A stretch of 64,000 nucleotides of DNA from Stenocarpella maydis (taxonomy: Eukaryota > Ascomycota > Sordariomycetes > Diaporthales > Diaporthaceae): positions 248,001 to 312,000 of the forward strand of contig NQMI01000041.1 in the NCBI GenBank assembly GCA_002270565.1, given 5' to 3'. Numbering within the stretch: the first letter of the stretch is position 1; each line of letters opens with the position of its first letter. Of this stretch, positions 11,873-23,399 are shown piece after piece. Made by a program: the position numbers and the translations under genes. Below the pieces are notes generated by a model. That model worked only from the letters and a program-made list of their open reading frames with translations. It was not told the DNA's origin and made no database searches.

Positions 11873-14800
11873 TAGGTGCTGTGCTCTTCGGCATCTTTGG
11901 AGACACGGGGCTCCAACTCTCCTCGCAGCCTGTTCGCAAGCTCACGCTGCTGAGCAAGCACGAACAGGGTGCGAATCTTAGTGGCCCTCGACGTATCGCT
12001 GGAGGCGTAATTAGTAAAATATTCTTCTGGGTGGTCTTCTGAGTATCAGTGCTCACTTTCCGGCGTTGAGAAAATCTGATTCTACAGCGAGCAGCTGGAC
12101 CGCGGTCTCATCAGAACTCTTCACCCCCTTCCCGTATGGTATGAAGATGGATATGAAGAGGGATGCTTATCATATCCGGCACTTGCGGCTCGGTCTGTTT
12201 GATGAAGGTTAGATTTTATAGTTCGAAAAATAAGCCATTGATGAATAGGTTCGTCTTGTTAATGGTGCTTAGACTAGTTCCAGCTGACTGCTGGCTAAAG
12301 GGGCGAGGTGCCCCCTATACATACTTTATCCGAAATACCACTTATAGTAATAGGGAAAATAAATTATCAGTAATATAGCTACTAATAGTTTAAAAACTTT
12401 TAATCTTCCTTTTTAAGTTGATTATTTGAAAATAAACAATTTAAAGAGTAACTTATAGTTGTTATCGTAGTATAAGGACTACAGAGGTGCCTATGGCAAG
12501 TGGCGGCACCGTTTTTTGTACGAACAGCGCAGTGGCTTATTCGTGACAGTTGCTCTCTTTCCCATGCGATAGGTCGTCAACCTGTCCACCTGGGATATCA
12601 CCACAACCGGCACCTGCTCAGCATCTTGGCGTGTGTCGATGGTCAGCACCTGCGCGAACGGCCTCGTTCTGGGGGTTCTGCGTGACCCAGTACGGGAAAT
12701 CGGCGCCACACCCGCGCGCCGATGGAGAATTTTCGCAGACGACTCGGCCTCCTCTATAGCGCCGGAGAAGTCGCACCTAATAACGCTATTTCTACATAAA
12801 AAAAATTAAATAGGATCTTAACGTCTATTGAATTCCATGCACGGGCTTTCCCCTTCTTGCCGTTAACAAGGATAAGGGGGGGGGGGGGCGCTTGTCATAG
12901 TGCTGGCTCCCGTTCTTAATATAAAAGCACTTTTAAGAATATATAAAATACTCTTTCTTTAAATATATAAAGGGATATAGTAAGGAGTATAAAGAGGGGT
13001 TTTCTAAGTAAAGTAAGTAATAAAAGTAAAACCTTTTTATATTTTTATTATAGCTTTTATATCTAAATACTTAGCTAAACAGCTTGTAAGGTCTTATTAT
13101 AAGATTTTTAATACGATATATCATAATCTAAAATTTAAGTATTAAAGTCAAATTGTAATAGGAGCTTTTAATCGAGTATAAATAAAGGATGAAGGTTAAG
13201 CTGTTAATGCTAATGTGTGATATCAATAGTACGTGTAGAACGGGGTGGTCTTAATCAGCCTGCAGCAAAGGTGCCGTGATTTTTAAACTCCACACCGAAT
13301 CTTGAAAGCCTGCTGCCTTTGGAAAGCGTTATGATGTGTTGTGTGAATCCAAGGAGCCTTACTTAAGTACCTAAGCGCTGCCTGGTAGCACAAACCAGAA
13401 CAATCCGAAGGCCATTACGCAAGCAGCGGCATCTTCAAACCACCTTCCTTGGGCAGAACGCCCACTAGCATTCCTTCTTGGATGTCAGATGCCAATAAAG
13501 CCATACCGACGACAGTGGCACAGCCTATGCCTGGGGCTGAGGGGGCTACATCCTCCGGCATTGACTCACGTGGCCCCGTGTGGACGACACGGCCTGAGTG
13601 ATTACATCAATGCGTGTGAAAATGCCACCCCAAAACCGGTTAAATATTGCCATTCACCTGCACCCGCGAAAGGGGTGTGGCAGATCAGTCAGCAAAGCTA
13701 CTTCTGATGGTGTGCACCAAGATAACTACCAGTTTATTCGAGGCAACTCATTGCTGTTCTTGACTCACTGCTTCAAACTCACCAACAGCCCTCACTCGAA
13801 GTCGTTCGCATGTAAGTACGCTGAAGAACCATGTCAGCAGCCTAGCGAACTCCAGTCCCTGGTCGTGCTCAGGCTCGCGGAACCAAAACTGTGACCCCGT
13901 CACTGAATCGTTCATGATGGATCGGCCATATTATCCTGGATTTGGTCTACCTGGTATGCTCGAGTTCGAAGAACGGCTGAGGTGGAGCCTTATAAGGCCA
14001 CACAGAAGGTGTACCACGCGTTTCCCGCACTGAGATGCAAGTCACATCCAAGGCAGAGAAATTCGAGTATGAAGGGGAGTGCGGCTCTGCAACCGATCAA
14101 TGTTACATCATGCCTGGACCCGAGCCGGTATCCGGAATGTATCGACATACGAAGCAGGCTAAACATTATTGGTGAAGAGCGGTGCGGCCAGCAAATATCC
14201 TGCATGATAATTGTCCGGCTACCAGCTCCGTGCCGGTGCTACTTGAACGGTAGAATAGCTTCCGCTTCGAGCGGGGCCACTCATAGCTGGACCATTTGGC
14301 TGGAAGATCCTTCTTACCTTCATTGTGATTCATGTTGTGAAACGGGACTAGAACACTATCGAAGGCCTGCGGAGGGGGCCTCACTCGGTGTTGGCTCGAA
14401 TTAAAGCCATCGTCAAGGTTGCACGAAGCAAACATGCCTTGCCACTTGGCCTTGGCAATGTGCGCCCGAAGCCCGCTGGAAATCTGACATGCATATCAAT
14501 AAACCCGTGCGACATGCCCGCTCAATATGGAGTCAAGGCGCCCCCGAGAATCGGGTGGGTGGGCCGCCGTCAGCAATCCTCTCGCTCCGCCCGCTTAGCT
14601 GAAATCCAGTGCTGAGACTTGAGCCCATGCATCTCGGGGTTTCCACATGCGCGAGGATTGCATTTAGTCCCGAGATCTGCAGCCAGCTGGACCTCGACTG
14701 GCGAGTGTCTTGCCCGCTGGTCTTTGCGCCGTTGACAACAAAAGTATCCGGCGGGCGGCAAGCGACAGCTTTCCCAACTTCCAGCACCGCTTTCGGCTCC

Positions 14801-15055
14801 CAGATATCGCTGTATGACGAGGATGCAAATGCTCTCTATCGCTGAATTTATTTGGAAATCGGGTGCAGAGTATCAGTCGGTCTGCCAATGTCCGAACTGT
14901 CAGCAAGTTGCCCCTTCTCCGTCGCATCAATCAAACGTCGCCGGGCGGTCTCAAGCAGTCCATCTCGTCAGTGAACAGGACGATTTTGGGTTGTCAGCCG
15001 CCCTTTCTCTCTCAACCTACATTCCAGTCAGGCTGCTGAGGTCGCCCGGCACGCA
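11873..15055. other. Long intergenic region with AT-rich islands
   Basis: No gene is supported. Strongly AT-rich blocks at about 12,200-12,470 and 12,770-13,240 consist of short A/T runs and have no open frames of note, as expected for repeat DNA decayed by C-to-T mutation. A 13-base G run lies at 12,876-12,888. From 13.4 to 15.0 kb the base composition is normal, but the open frames look random. Confidence 0.5.
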
Positions 15056-16356
15056 ATGTCCGGCACCGACATCATGGATATGCCGGCAATGACGCCGCCG
15101 CCGGGAGTAGTTGCGAATTTCGACAGCCCTCCGAACCAGAACACCATGGCGCTGGCCGTCATGTCTGTGTGCCTTGGAGCCTCTACCCTCGCCATTGCAT
15201 TCCGGCTCTATGCGAGGTGGACTGTCGTGAAGATAGTACAGTGGCAAGATTATCTCCTGCTGGCATCCTTTGGGCTTTATGTTACCGCACTGGCTGTACT
15301 CTACCAGCTCAGCGGCAGACCTGGCTGGTTCATCCACATGTGGAACTTGCGCGTCAGGGACATGGTGGACTTCCTACACGTAAGTCGGGTTCAAAGCTTC
15401 CGTATCCACTCTGTCAAGCTAGGCAACCCGATGCTGAGATGCTGTTGTCTGCACAGGTTGTCGTTATCTCCATGTATCTTTTCCTAAGTATCCTCATCCC
15501 CTTGAAGACAGCGATCCTGGTTGAATGGATCCAAATCTTCCTTCCCGATGGCGGGCACCGGCGGAATCTATTCTTTTGGATGTGCCACTCTGTCATCTGG
15601 GCCAACATTATTTTCTGCTTTGTCATGATCATAGTGTTCAGCCTCTCGTGCGTCCCTCATGAGTATCTTTGGAACCCCACCATCGAGGATGGCTATTGCC
15701 GTATCAACACCGCCTACGTCAGCCTATCGACCGCATGCTTCGCCTTCTCAACCGACATCATCATTTTGCTCATCCCACAACGGGTCATCTGGAAGCTCAA
15801 CATGTCACTGAGCCGAAAGATTGGCACCTCCTTCGTGTTTGCCCTGGGAATGGCCGCATGTGCCGCATCCATCGTGCGCCTATACTATACTGTTGAGCGT
15901 TCCCGGAGCGCCGACTTGACCCATGACATCTCGTCTCTCATGTTGACGGGGGCGGGCGAGAGCACATGTGCCATCCTGGTGCTGTGCGTTCCTGCCGTCC
16001 CCAAGGCGCTCACCCAGCTCAACCTCCTCTATCTCCTGCCCGCATGGAGGAGGGTGGCATCACTCGTCGGTTATCGCCCCTCGCCGGGGCCTCTAAAGAA
16101 GAAATACACGGGTGACGGTGCAGCCGCCTGGCCTGCCTCGGCGGATAAGGACCACAAGAGGCACTGGCAGATCGCGTCCGGCTCGGAGCGCTCCCTGGTC
16201 CCCCTGCAGCAGATCCACAGTGCTAAGCACCGCGACGCGGAGCTCGGCAATGCCATCTACTGCGTCACAGAATTCGAGGCAAAGACCTCATACGATCCCG
16301 ACAGGACAATACTCCTGGAGCAACGCAGTCGACAACACCCGTGGATGCAGAGATAG
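15056..16356 (+). CDS. Fungal rhodopsin-domain integral membrane protein (PTH11/SAT4-like)
   Basis: Two exons, 15056-15379 and 15457-16356, give 407 residues; the intron has donor GTAAGT, an acceptor GCACAG and phase 0. Seven hydrophobic segments can be drawn, the first at MALAVMSVCLGASTLAIAF, which is followed by RLYARWTVVKIVQWQDYLL, a hallmark region of the fungal rhodopsin/PTH11-like family. Later marks are LKTAILVEWIQIF, a loop ending GYCRIN before helix 5, and the DIIILLIPQRVIWKL helix. The C-terminal ~90 residues are polar and probably cytoplasmic. No CFEM domain is present. Family members act as putative GPCR-like sensors (Pth11) or are uncharacterised; ligand and pathway cannot be inferred. 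It stands alone between AT-rich spacers. Confidence 0.82.
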
Positions 16357-16879
16357 TGTTAGACTATAGGATATGTCTCGTCTACTATTATATCCCTTTT
16401 TGGTGGCTACATAAACCGGCCAATTGGGTGAGGTTGATCTGTCAGGTCCGGTCTGTGGTCTTGAGCGGCAGCATTATCGCTCGCGCACAGGGCTGGCCCA
16501 AGCGCATTGCTTTCATAACTGACGGCATGTGCCCGTTGATGTGAACCAGCTTCTGGTAATGTGTTGCAAAGGCTGGGAGGCCTTTGGTCACGGACACCCA
16601 TTTCAAGCCCTGGGGAGCTGTATTCAAGTACTAGTAGAGATCTCGGGTCAAATAAGCTCCATAAACCTCCGTGGAAATTGAGATGGGGCGCCGGAATGCC
16701 TCAGGCAATGCTGGCCGGTACTCCCAATGTCTCTCAGAAGACCAAGAATCTGACACTTGGAGCATTCGCAATTGTAATACCTGCCTGCGAAACAGCGTGG
16801 AAATGAGGTGGTGTATACAGGTAGTGTCTTCGTCCATCGGGTCGTGTCGCCAGTACTAAGGCTTAAATAAGCGTAAAGG
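16357..16879. other. Intergenic region
   Basis: 3' flank of the rhodopsin-domain gene. No gene or RNA feature was recognised before the repeat relic. Confidence 0.4.
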
Positions 16880-17185
16880 GGGTTCACCGTTATTACTTAT
16901 TCTACTCGCCCCTCTAGTAAACCCCCTCAACACCACCTAGTAGGGCCCTCCGTGAGCCTAGAAAAAACCCTCACCTACCGAGAGAAACGGCCCTCCACGT
17001 GCCCAGAGGAAGGGCTCTCCTATTCCTAAAGGAAGGACACCCCTTCATAGGCCCTTGGACCTCAGGGTTAGAGTTCTCATATAGGCTAGTTACTAGAGAG
17101 ATTTAAGAAGTTATTAGTGATTAAGACTTTCTGTAAATCTTTTAGTTAGTCTGGTGTGATAAGTTCCGTGTATATAAAATAGACC
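16880..17185. repeat. Dispersed repeat copy, possible solo LTR-like relic
   Basis: This block aligns by eye with 45,703-45,985. Both contain a GGGG.TCA start, an AACCCC box, ACCTAGTAGGGCC, several GGCCCTCC-type units, a T(T/A)A(G/A)AG(T/C)TCTC(A/C)TATAG segment and a TATA-rich end (here TGTATATAAAATAG near 17,170). Differences are mostly C-T or G-A transitions. No internal retrotransposon coding region was found, so identification as a solo LTR is only a suggestion. Confidence 0.5.
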
Positions 17186-17297
17186 TTGGGGCCGCTGGCT
17201 CAATTATCAGCCCTAGTATCTACATTCTATTGCCAGCCCGAAGCAATCATCAACTCGCCAATCGTCAACTCACACACCCAGCGGCCCAGGGATCAGC

Positions 17298-17352
17298 GGA
17301 GTGGGCCAGCATATCTCGCACGCGAAGCGTGCGAGATATGCTGGCCCACTCC
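17298..17352. repeat. Perfect 26-bp inverted repeat with 3-nt loop
   Basis: Bases 17298-17323 are exactly complementary to 17327-17352, separated by GAA. The arms include CATATCTCGCACGC and GCGTGCGAGATATG. A perfect long hairpin in otherwise decayed DNA suggests a young or structurally selected element end. Confidence 0.95.
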
Positions 17353-17478
17353 ATTGCTGGGACCACGGCAGCAGCGGCTACCACCCCGGGAAGACTGGGT
17401 TGATGATATCTGGGACTAAGGCAGGAAACCATCATCACCATTATCTCGCTCGCCCTCATCTTAAGTACCCTAGGTAAG

Positions 17479-18300
17479 CTAATGAATGCACTCACAGCAG
17501 TAGTCAACAGGATCCTCATCAGCCACGGGGCGGAACTCAGCAAGAGGAAACTCACAAAGGCAACCGATACAGATCGACCTAGACTAGTCGTCCCAGGGGG
17601 TTGGCTGCTCTTCATTATCAACATCATCACAGTAGATGCAGATCTCCGGGTGAGTGCTGCTTCATAGCCGAGGGTGGCGGCGAATGCCACAGGTCGAACA
17701 CTCAAACCAGTCGCCATTATCATCACCACCTGGAACACCCACAGCAGCTTGCTGCTGGCTGAGGAAGGCCTGGGTTGGTTGTATAGGGTCTAGGATCTCA
17801 CCGTGGCAACGCTAGTGCCGGTGCTCACGCTGCTCAGCAAGACAACAATCATAAGCACGCTGCTCGGCATCAGTATATCCTTTAACGCATCCATAATGGT
17901 AGAACAGCTCAGAGAGCCCACAACGAATGCTAGTCTAGCCTTTAAAGATCTGAGAAGTAGGCCTATCACAATCAACACCAGAACCTAATATGCCTCGGCT
18001 TGGGAGGATCGACCCGCATTAGGGATATCGGCCACGGGTTGGCAAAGTACTGTAACTATACCTTAGCTGCCTGGTTGGGGACTCCATCTCAACCTCGCTA
18101 CCGGCAGGTTAGCTTAACAGCGGGGCAACTTCGATAACTTCCTGCATGGCTCGGGCAAGTGGATAATACCCAGAAGTAGCAGGCTCCTCACGCTGACTGG
18201 GTTGTATAGCGAAACTAGGTGCTAGGCGACGGGGCTAAAGACGAGCCAGGTGCTGGGACTCTCAGCGTTTAGCAGGGTTAGCACCCTTAGGAGGGGACAT
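17479..18300 (-). pseudogene. Decayed Cys-rich (zinc-ribbon-like) ORF inside the element
   Basis: Reading the minus strand from ATG at 18300 (MSPPKGANPAKR) gives one protein-like frame to the stop at 17479-17481, but with several in-frame TAG/TGA codons. Protein-like segments include LFYHYGCVKGYTDAEQRAYD, LAEQREHRH and then cysteine pairs CSTC, CIYC, CIGCLC and CCEC spaced like zinc ribbons. Several stops sit where CAG or CGA would be natural, consistent with C-to-T mutation. Function is unknown; zinc binding is an inference from Cys spacing only. Confidence 0.45.
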
Positions 18301-18430
18301 CGATTCTGCAGCTGCCCGACAACGAGGCAGAAAAAGGGCAGAAAGGGCCCGCTAAATAGTAAATCCTTGGGACTATAGAGTATTTAGCAGAAATTTCTAT
18401 AGATAAGGATAGGGGTCTTGCCTTTATAGC

Positions 18431-18661
18431 CTAGTAGGCAGACCGATAGGCAAAGCAGTTCTTTACCGGCTGCTTGCCGCACTTTGGGGCAAACTGCATA
18501 AGGGATTTAATATTCTGGCAGCTATAATACTGCTTAGCGACGCCCTTAATCTCATAGTTGTAGATCTCGCTGTTGTCACGAGCATCACGTTTGTGGGGTT
18601 TGAAAGGGTCCTCACCACCGCCCAGCGGGTCAGGAGGAGGAGGGCCAGCAGCGGCCGACAT
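18431..18661 (-). CDS. Small unknown ORF inside the element
   Basis: Starting at ATG 18661, a 76-residue frame begins MSAAAGPPPPDPLGGGEDPF and continues with a basic, Cys-containing part (KQYYSCQNIKSLMQFAPKCG). The frame also continues upstream of the ATG without a stop as far as about 18,700. It sits immediately upstream of, and on the same strand as, the decayed Cys-rich frame. It may be the first ORF, or the first exon, of the same element. No family recognised. Confidence 0.35.
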   Translation of the reverse strand: MSAAAGPPPPDPLGGGEDPFKPHKRDARDNSEIYNYEIKGVAKQYYSCQNIKSLMQFAPKCGKQPVKNCFAYRSAY

Positions 18662-19289
18662 GCTAAGCACAGCTGCAAAGACTGCAGGAGGATATTTTGG
18701 CAATGGGAATCGCTTCTAATGATGGGAATCAGTTGATAAGGAAAGAATTGGATGTAGGTTAGAGGAAAAAAGTTGATGTTAATAGTTAACGTTAGTAGAA
18801 ATAGTAGTGTGCAGGAAGCAAACCGTCTGCGGCAGGCACTAGTAGCTGCAGCCCCTGGCTGACTAAGCAACCCAAGCACGCTCCATATCAACCATGCCTC
18901 TTCATCATCAACACCATAGAAACTGCTAAATGATACAAATTAACTGTTTTAAAGTAACTTGGTAATAGATTCAGTCTGTTCTGAAGGCGTCCTTTATTAT
19001 TTCTAGGGGGGAACCCCCTGTCCTTGCCTGATGTGTAAGAGCAGCCCTTCTCAGGCCTTTTCGGCTCGTGCCCCCTTTCCGCGCACGCCCCCTTCCGGCT
19101 CGGCCTTCCTCTTTAACACGGCGATTTTCAAAAACATATCTTCTAACATTGCTCTCGGTAAATACTTTCGAGGTACATCTCATTAACATCCAGACTCGAG
19201 TATTCTGAACAGACCAATCCAGGCTCAGATAACTTTCGGGTATTACGCTGGGTAAGAACGCTACGCGGGCCGCATATCTCGCACGCTTC

Positions 19290-19673
19290 GCAGCTCGATA
19301 CACGTCCCGCTCCGCTGAATTATTCTAGATGAATAGCAAAGTATCATTGAAGAGGTCCTACGAACGCCATTTGGAGCCCCACGCCTTATCTTTTTGGGCA
19401 AATGGACGCATGAAAAACAGCAGCCATGCGACATCAAAGCTGAATGTGATAGGTTTAGTAGTAAACAGAATGTTATGTAAGGAGCAGCAGCCTATAGCGG
19501 GGTGATTGGGCACCACCAGTTTCACGTGGCTGCTGACATGCATTAATTACCGAAGTGCTGAGGGGGAAACCCCTCATCTCAAATTATCCTACCCAGAGCT
19601 TCGACTTTTTTCTTCTCGGGATCGTCAGAACTTGATCCTACTGGTCAGATACGAAGTCTTAGCCGCTATTGGG
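19290..19673. other. Upstream region of the NACHT gene
   Basis: Short spacer between the decayed element and the STAND gene. The frame of exon 1 is open upstream to about 19,506, but the start at 19674 (MSGLEPLAALGLA) fits the usual N-terminus of fungal STAND proteins. Confidence 0.4.
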
Positions 19674-22600
19674 ATGTCTGGCCTGGAACCACTTGCGGCT
19701 TTGGGCTTGGCTTGTAACGTCCTTCAGCTTGTTGAAGTCGGACACAAGACTATCAACCTAATTAAGACCGTGTACCATGGAGGATCACCAGACGATGCCC
19801 TCAACCAGCACGCCGCCATACTAGGGAGCATCTCGGAAGAGATCAAGACGAGCAGACGCCCTAACAAGTCCCCGAAGCATGAGAATCAACTATTTGTTAC
19901 AGCTGAGAGATGCTGTGCCGCTGCTCGAGAGTTGAGAGAAGAGATACAGTTTTTGATCGAAAATGCAAAGCAGGGAAGTCTCGCCTCAACCCTCAGAGTC
20001 GCGGCCAAGACAAACTGGCGTAGGCGTCGACTGGAGAGGCTCAAAGAAAGCTTGGACAACACAGAGAGGTTGATGCAGACTGGCCTATTGGCACGAATAT
20101 TGTGAGTTGATCCTCGAGAATCGCAGTTCCCTTGCAAAATCATCATTGCAATTTATGTTTCAATTGGCATCAATTCTCGATTGCTGATGTGATCTCCCTA
20201 TGATGCAGGTCAAGCACAGGTACCACTGAGCTTACATTGGAGCACCTGAAGGGGGATCTCCGTTCGTTCATCGAGGAATCTCGCAGGGGTAACAAATCAA
20301 TACACGACATCGTGTCGCAAGAGAGCTCGGATATCAGAAAACATATTTCCTCTGTGTCCAACAAAACAAATGAAGTTCTAGGAAGAGTGGAACAACGTTT
20401 CGATAGCTTGGTCTTGGACTCAGACGTCAAAGTAAACCAGGCAGAGCGCGAGCGTCTGCTTCAAAGCCTGAAGTATCCGGGATTCAACGAACGGATGAAT
20501 AACATCAGCGAGGCGTATGAGAATACTGGGAATTGGATATTTGCTGGCGATGGAGATGCAACCGTCAATGCCGAAGATTCCGCTGCATATCAAAACGGCA
20601 TGAACCCAACCACAAGCGGCTGGAAAGGATCAGCTCAGGATGATCAGTATAGGCTATCTCATATCAAATTGGACAGCTTCTCGAACTGGCTGCGTTCGAC
20701 AGATACATTTTATTGGATCAGCGGAAAGCCTGGGTCGGGCAAATCTACGCTCGTCAAATTCATCCTGAACCACCCAGACACCAAGGCTTTTCTAGAAGTC
20801 TGGAACTCTGAGACTCTGATCATTTGTCACTTCTTCTGGAGACCAGGCACTTCGCTACAACAGAGTATCAAAGGATTTCTTTGCTCTTTGCTCTATCAAT
20901 TATTGCAGAATAGTGCCATCGCCCTCAGTTCTGTCCTCTCATCTGCGGCCAATTCGAGTACCAAAACTGCCGACACCGGCTGGTCCCCAAAAGAGCTTGA
21001 GGGCCTATGCCTGCAGGTTTCATCGGCCTACAATAGGCCCATCTGCGTATTTGTGGATGGGATTGATGAGGTTGATCCCAGAGATGGAGCTGTTCCACTG
21101 ATGCGCTTCATTGACAAGCTCTCGCAAAGCGGTAAGGTGAAGGTATGCTTGTCCAGCAGACCTGAGCCCTTGTTGACAAGCCGTCTATCAATCTACCCTC
21201 ACCTCCGACTGCAAGACTTAAATAGGGATGATCTGGAGCTATATGCTCGCGACAAAGTCAGATTTCCTGATGACTATATCGCGGAGCACCATCAAGATCC
21301 CATCGTCTCGCTAATTGATAGAGCCGAAGGGGTCTTCCTATGGCTCGTCCTTGCAACAAGGAGCATCAACAAGGGGGCGGAATACGGAGATACTATGGAT
21401 ACATTCAAAGAAAGGATTGAACAACTGCCGGGAGACTTGATCAGCCTCTATAAAGATATGTGGACCAGAACTTGCGAGGATAACCCGCTCGTATACCGCC
21501 AGACTGCGGCACTCTATTTCAAGCTCTTGTTGACACACGGACACGACCACTTCCAGGACGTTTTCAAAGACCTATCACTCTTCACCCTCGTGCTTGCTTC
21601 GACATCATTGGCGGATCAAATACTTGAAGCTGATAATGAGGTTCACAAACTACTACCAGAATACGGCATGCTGCAGCTGTGCAAAGACGCAGAGAAAAAA
21701 GTAAATGTCTACTGTTTTGGACTGGTGGAGATCCGCGCAAAAAACCACCCATAGTTCATGATACTGTAGGGATGTACGGAAACAACTATGATGGACTCAT
21801 TCCCTTCATAGGCCGGGGCAGGGTCGTGCATTTCATACATCGAACAGCCCATGACTTTCTAACGGACACGGTAGAGGGGAAAGAGATCCTCACTTTCGAC
21901 AAGTCCACACAAACTTCCATCGAGCTTCGAATGATCAAAGCACGTTTAGCAGGAAGCCGACTCTTCTTTAATTACGACGGCTCTTTAGTTCCTTTTATCG
22001 GCGCTAGCCTCGCCGGCGTGCATTTATGCCTCCTCAAGTCCCTACGCCTTAAACGGGAGAAGACAGATGACTTGTCGACACCTGATTGGAGACAATTGCT
22101 TCGTTACTGCGAGATACTGAGTAACGATGGGAAGCTTTTGGCTGGCTCTCACAGCCAAGCGCGTCTTTGCAAGGACGAAGATTTCTTGAAGGCTGCGGCC
22201 AACACCTGTGGCGACCAACTCATCTTCTCGGTCATCAAGGTTAAGACCCTGAGTATGGATACAAATTCAGAGATCCTCCTGAACGCTTGCAACTCCGTTG
22301 TAGACGGACTTGGTATGGTGTATCGAGACCGCTTCGTGGAGAGTTTGATCAGAGACTTGTTGGTTGAGGGCGCTGATCCTAATTTTAAAGGGGTCGTGTT
22401 CTCGCCAGACTCGTGGCTCTGGCCGTTTGCGCAGCTGGAGATACCATTCACTCAATATTTGAAGGGCACTTTCGTACAGGCCAAAGTCAGACGCATGGAC
22501 ACGGCAGAACTTCTTGATGTCCTGGAGACCCTGCGAATCTACATTTTACAAAAGGCTAATCTGGACCATGCTTTCAGCTTGAACCTCTACCTCAAACATC

Positions 22601-23187
22601 TCGAACCCATGGGTTGCCCGGAATCAACTTGGATACTGCAGGCTTGGCCGGCGTTTCGAATCGGTCCTGTATGGCGCAGGATAGAAGATTCAGAGAGCGT
22701 CCTGTTGGCGTCATTATGTGCTCGTGATATTCTCGAAATTATGTGGAATAAGATACGGCGAGACTACTCAGAACCCGCTCAAGAAACCAAATATCGTGAA
22801 ATTCTTGGGTTTCTCGAGAATGAGTGTCGGAACTGGCACAGCGGAGAGTCGTCTCGTGTATATGGGAGAGCATGTCGTAGAAAGGATACTTCAGAAAGGT
22901 TTGTGTGGTTCGAAACCGCTGGAGAGCACCAGGAGCGAATGGGGACAAAACTTTTGGACGAACTGAGATGTTCCTCACCGCCTGGAACCTGGGGTCGGTG
23001 GGAAATGGGAGATGGTCAAGAAATGGCTTCGTTACCATTTCTATACGCACAAGCACCATGGTCTCCGAAAGCGAACGGGCAGGACGCTATCTGGGCGCGT
23101 TGGGAAGAGCTCGGAATCTTCACCAGAGTTGACGAGCTCTGTGAGATTCATAGTATAGAGGAGTGGGTTAAGAGATATCAATTATGA
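19674..23187 (+). CDS. NACHT STAND (NLR-like) NTPase with apparent 1-base frameshift
   Basis: Exon 1 is 19674-20101 and exon 2 starts at 20209; the 107-nt intron (GTGAGT...TGCAG) is in phase. The N-terminal ~140 residues (GLEPLAALGLACNVLQLVEV) resemble the helical N-terminal domain of fungal STAND proteins. A NACHT domain follows, with Walker A GKPGSGKST near residue 315 and Walker B ICVFVDGIDEVD near residue 420. The C-terminal part has the VVHFIHRTAHDFLTDTVEG segment common in this family but no visible ANK, WD40 or TPR repeats. The frame ends at a TAG at 21752-21754, while the coding sense continues in the +1 frame (21679-23187). A single indel in the A6 run at 21739-21744 would join them; no phase-compatible intron was found. 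Joined length would be about 1,130 residues. Relatives act in allorecognition or fungal immunity. It is either a sequencing error or a young null allele. Confidence 0.78.
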
Positions 23188-23376
23188 GACTATATAGGAA
23201 TACTTACGTGGTATACGATGGTAAAGAGCTGGCTCGAAGAGAAATTGGGTTCCTTTCATCCGATGACATTACTCCTTCCAGAAAAGAAGGGAGAAAAAGG
23301 TGCGTGGAAGGGCCGCAGGGCGGTCTCTTCATACAGTCGTGAACGCTCGACTTGAAAGAGCCAGAGTTAGATTGTT

Positions 23377-23399
23377 ACACACACACACACACACACACA
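23377..23399. repeat. (AC)n microsatellite
   Basis: Uninterrupted alternating AC over 23 bases. Confidence 0.97.

Larger units (their letters stand above)
17324..19289 (-). mobile_element. Decayed ~2-kb element with 18-bp terminal inverted repeats
   Basis: GAAGCGTGCGAGATATGC occurs at 17324-17341 and its exact reverse complement at 19272-19289. Between them lie two minus-strand open frames, one broken by stops, with Cys-pair motifs, and a leading region with a CCCCTAG/GGGGGGAACCCCC tract near 19,000. The left end is embedded in a perfect hairpin. I do not recognise a transposase, and target-site duplications cannot be established because the left flank is itself palindromic. It is most likely a non-autonomous or degenerate DNA element; an unrelated inverted pair is the alternative. 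Confidence 0.5.

Noticed and set aside
21701..21754. GTAAAT...CATAG as an intron to explain the NACHT gene frame change
   Set aside because: Splicing would lead directly into an in-frame TAG, so it does not join the two coding frames.
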